DNA from: Lachnospiraceae bacterium UBA7480
GTDB taxonomy: Bacteria > Bacillota > Clostridia > Lachnospirales > Lachnospiraceae
Assembly: GCA_002479655.1 (NCBI GenBank)
Contig: DLOQ01000062.1
Coordinates: forward strand, 36,291 to 43,383
Reading direction: 5' to 3'
Length of the DNA: 7,093 nucleotides
Shown here: positions 5,581-7,093 of the stretch, piece after piece
Numbering within the stretch: position 1 is the first letter of the stretch
Layout of the letters: each line of letters starts with the position of its first letter
Program-made: the position numbers and the translations under genes
Notes under the pieces: generated by a model
What the model saw: the letters and a program-made list of their open reading frames with translations, nothing else
Database searches by the model: none
What the model was told of the DNA's origin: nothing

Positions 5581-5595
5581 TAAAGGCAAAGGAAA

Positions 5596-5641
5596 AGACC
5601 TTGGAAGAGAAGAGGAAGAAGCCTCTTTTCTCGCAAGGTCT
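5596..5641 (-). terminator. guaA: Terminator of guaA (possibly bidirectional)
   Basis: AGACCTTG (5596-5603) and CAAGGTCT (5634-5641) are a perfect 8-bp outer stem. GAGAAGAGG pairs with CCTCTTTTCTC inside it around AAGAAG. On the minus strand the stem is followed by TTTCCTTT, as expected for guaA transcripts ending about 90 bases past its stop. On the plus strand GATACTTTTTT follows, so it may work in both directions. Confidence 0.65.
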
Positions 5642-5728
5642 GATACTTTTTTATGGTATTTTATTTAGTCGGGAGGAGAAGCCAAATTTTGATCGTGGGG
5701 GAAGAAGGCTTCTGCGGTGACAAATAAA

Positions 5729-7093
5729 CTACTCGAACTCAATCGTCCCCGGCGGTTTACTGGTCAAGTCATACATTACCCTGTTTACTCCCTTGACCTC
5801 ATTGATGATCCTGCTCATCACCCTTTGCAGTACCTCATAGGGAATCTCCGCCGCTTCCGCCGTCATAAAATCTACTGTATTGACCGCACGAAGCGCGACT
5901 GCATAATCATAAGTCCGTTCATCCCCCATGACACCGACGGAACGCATATTGGTAAGCGCGGCAAAATACTGTCCAAGCGTCTTATCCCGTCCGGCTTTGC
6001 CAATCTCCTCGCGATAGATCGCGTCTGCATCCTGTACAATGCGTACCTTCTCCGCAGTGACTTCGCCAACGATACGGACGCCCAGTCCGGGACCCGGGAA
6101 CGGCTGGCGGAATACCAGATATTCCGGAATGCCAAGTTCCAAGCCTACTTTACGTACTTCATCCTTAAAAAGATTACGAAGCGGCTCTATGATTTCCTTA
6201 AAATCAACGCAATCCGGCAGTCCGCCGACATTGTGATGGGATTTGATCACGGCAGATTCTCCGCCAAGACCGCTTTCCACAACATCCGGATAGATCGTTC
6301 CCTGTATCAGAAAATCAACCGCGCCGATCTCCTTTGCCGCCTCTTCAAAGACGCGGATAAATTCTTCCCCGATGATCTTCCTTTTCTGCTCCGGCTCTGT
6401 CGCGCCTGCAAGCTTATCATAGAAACGCTGCTGCGCATTAACGCGGATAAAGTTCAGCTGATAGTTTCCCTTCGGTCCAAAGACCGCTTCCACTTCGTCA
6501 CCCTCATTTTTACGCAGCAAGCCGTGATCGACAAACACGCAGGTCAATTGGTCGCCGACTGCCTTGGATAACAGCACTGCCGCCACAGAGGAATCCACGC
6601 CGCCGGACAATGCGCACAGCACCTTCCCCTTTCCGACTTTCTCACGGATCTGCCTGATAGTCTCCTCCACAAAGGAATCCATACGCCAGTCACCGGAACA
6701 GCCGCAGATGTGATAGACAAAGTTATGCAGCATCTTTTTACCCTCCTGCGTATGCAGGACTTCCGGATGAAACTGGATGGCATATAGCTGGTTTTTGATA
6801 CACTGCGCCGCTGCCACCGGACAGTCCGCAGTCGTTGCGATGACCTCAAATCCGGGCGCCATTTTAGAAATATAATCATTATGGCTCATCCAGCAGATCG
6901 TATCGGGAGTAACATCCTGAAATAACGGCGAGCTTGTCTCAACATGCACCATGATCTTTCCATATTCACGCACCGGCGCCTTTTCCACCGTACCTCCAAG
7001 GACATGCTGCATCAGCTGCGCCCCATAACACAGACCAAGCACCGGAATCCCCAGTTTAAAAAGTTCCTTGCTATAGGTGGGCGCTCCCACCTC
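5729..7093 (-). CDS. guaA: GMP synthase (glutamine-hydrolysing), 3' part, cut by the window's right edge
   Basis: GuaA converts XMP to GMP with glutamine and ATP in purine synthesis in the cytosol. In the 454 residues present, the class I glutamine amidotransferase domain shows the nucleophile in GLCYGAQLM and the His/Glu pair in QFHPEV. The ATP pyrophosphatase domain has the P-loop SGGVDSS, then [13 protein letters not shown] and [11 protein letters not shown]. The C-terminal dimerisation domain has [33 protein letters not shown] and the family's ending KPPGTIEFE. GuaA is usually about 510-525 residues, so roughly 60 N-terminal residues lie beyond the window. The reading frame is open to the last base (…[10 protein letters not shown]), and the GTG at 7090 is an internal valine, not a start. 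Composition is GC-richer than the HNH gene and the remnants, as expected for a core gene. No frameshift or missing catalytic residue is seen. It converges on the HNH gene. Confidence 0.97.
   Translation of the reverse strand, partial: EVGAPTYSKELFKLGIPVLGLCYGAQLMQHVLGGTVEKAPVREYGKIMVHVETSSPLFQDVTPDTICWMSHNDYISKMAPGFEVIATTADCPVAAAQCIKNQLYAIQFHPEVLHTQEGKKMLHNFVYHICGCSGDWRMDSFVEETIRQIREKVGKGKVLCALSGGVDSSVAAVLLSKAVGDQLTCVFVDHGLLRKNEGDEVEAVFGPKGNYQLNFIRVNAQQRFYDKLAGATEPEQKRKIIGEEFIRVFEEAAKEIGAVDFLIQGTIYPDVVESGLGGESAVIKSHHNVGGLPDCVDFKEIIEPLRNLFKDEVRKVGLELGIPEYLVFRQPFPGPGLGVRIVGEVTAEKVRIVQDADAIYREEIGKAGRDKTLGQYFAALTNMRSVGVMGDERTYDYAVALRAVNTVDFMTAEAAEIPYEVLQRVMSRIINEVKGVNRVMYDLTSKPPGTIEFE

Larger units (their letters stand above)
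5268..5728. other. Convergent intergenic region rich in hairpins and purine/pyrimidine tracts
   Basis: This gap lies between the stops of the HNH gene and guaA, which point at each other. It holds a terminator for each gene, a pyrimidine tract and further hairpins, listed separately. The open frame at 5477-5668 is low-complexity Lys/Arg/Glu sequence produced by purine bias, without a ribosome site, and is not called. Confidence 0.6.

Noticed and set aside
5477..5668. 63-codon plus-strand frame
   Set aside because: Basic low-complexity translation of a purine-rich hairpin region containing a terminator.
5717..6571. 284-codon plus-strand frame
   Set aside because: Shadow antisense to guaA, whose protein motifs are unmistakable.
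7088..7090. GTG as the start of guaA
   Set aside because: The frame is open upstream to the window edge and [10 protein letters not shown] is internal to GuaA; the codon is a valine.

Overview
The window looks like a chromosomal accessory region from a low-to-mid GC Firmicute, most likely a gut-type Clostridia/Lachnospiraceae. The reasons are the AAGGAGG ribosome sites, a yjdF gene with its riboswitch leader, a MobV-type relaxase relic, and a short XRE regulator and small gene of a kind I associate with Lachnospiraceae. The lineage is inferred from recognised families, not from a search.

Left part (1-1368, all minus strand): the 5' end of yjdF (DUF2992 family, cut by the left edge) with a long leader. 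The leader carries a promoter with a perfect 20-bp palindrome between its -35 and -10 boxes, an 11-bp hairpin followed by a U-run, a yjdF-motif riboswitch (azaaromatic-sensing class), and a Shine-Dalgarno (SD) sequence that can be masked in two ways. Upstream of it is a complete metallo-beta-lactamase-fold hydrolase.

Middle (1370-4266): a decayed mobile segment. On the minus strand there is a broken MobV (Pre/Mob) relaxase, keeping an N-terminal scrap and the C-terminal coiled coil, followed by an intact 93-aa ORF. After an AT-rich repeat-bearing spacer, the plus strand carries three damaged genes in a row: a GNAT acetyltransferase, a small lysine-rich protein with one in-frame stop, and an XRE-family regulator with a frameshift.

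Right part (4263-7093): an intact, AT-rich 334-aa HNH-like (CxxC...EHIIP...CxxCN) protein whose start codon overlaps the stop of the XRE remnant (ATGA). Next is a convergent intergenic region of about 460 bp, with a terminator for the plus-strand gene, a 59-nt almost pure pyrimidine tract, stacked purine/pyrimidine hairpins and a terminator for the minus-strand gene. The 3' 90% or so of guaA (GMP synthase), GC-richer and clearly core, runs off the right edge.

Overall, a housekeeping gene (guaA) borders a graveyard of transferred genes in which only the HNH-like gene, the 93-aa ORF and the MBL hydrolase remain open. I do not see a complete new defence system. The strongest items are the multi-layered yjdF leader and the HNH gene translationally coupled to a regulator remnant.
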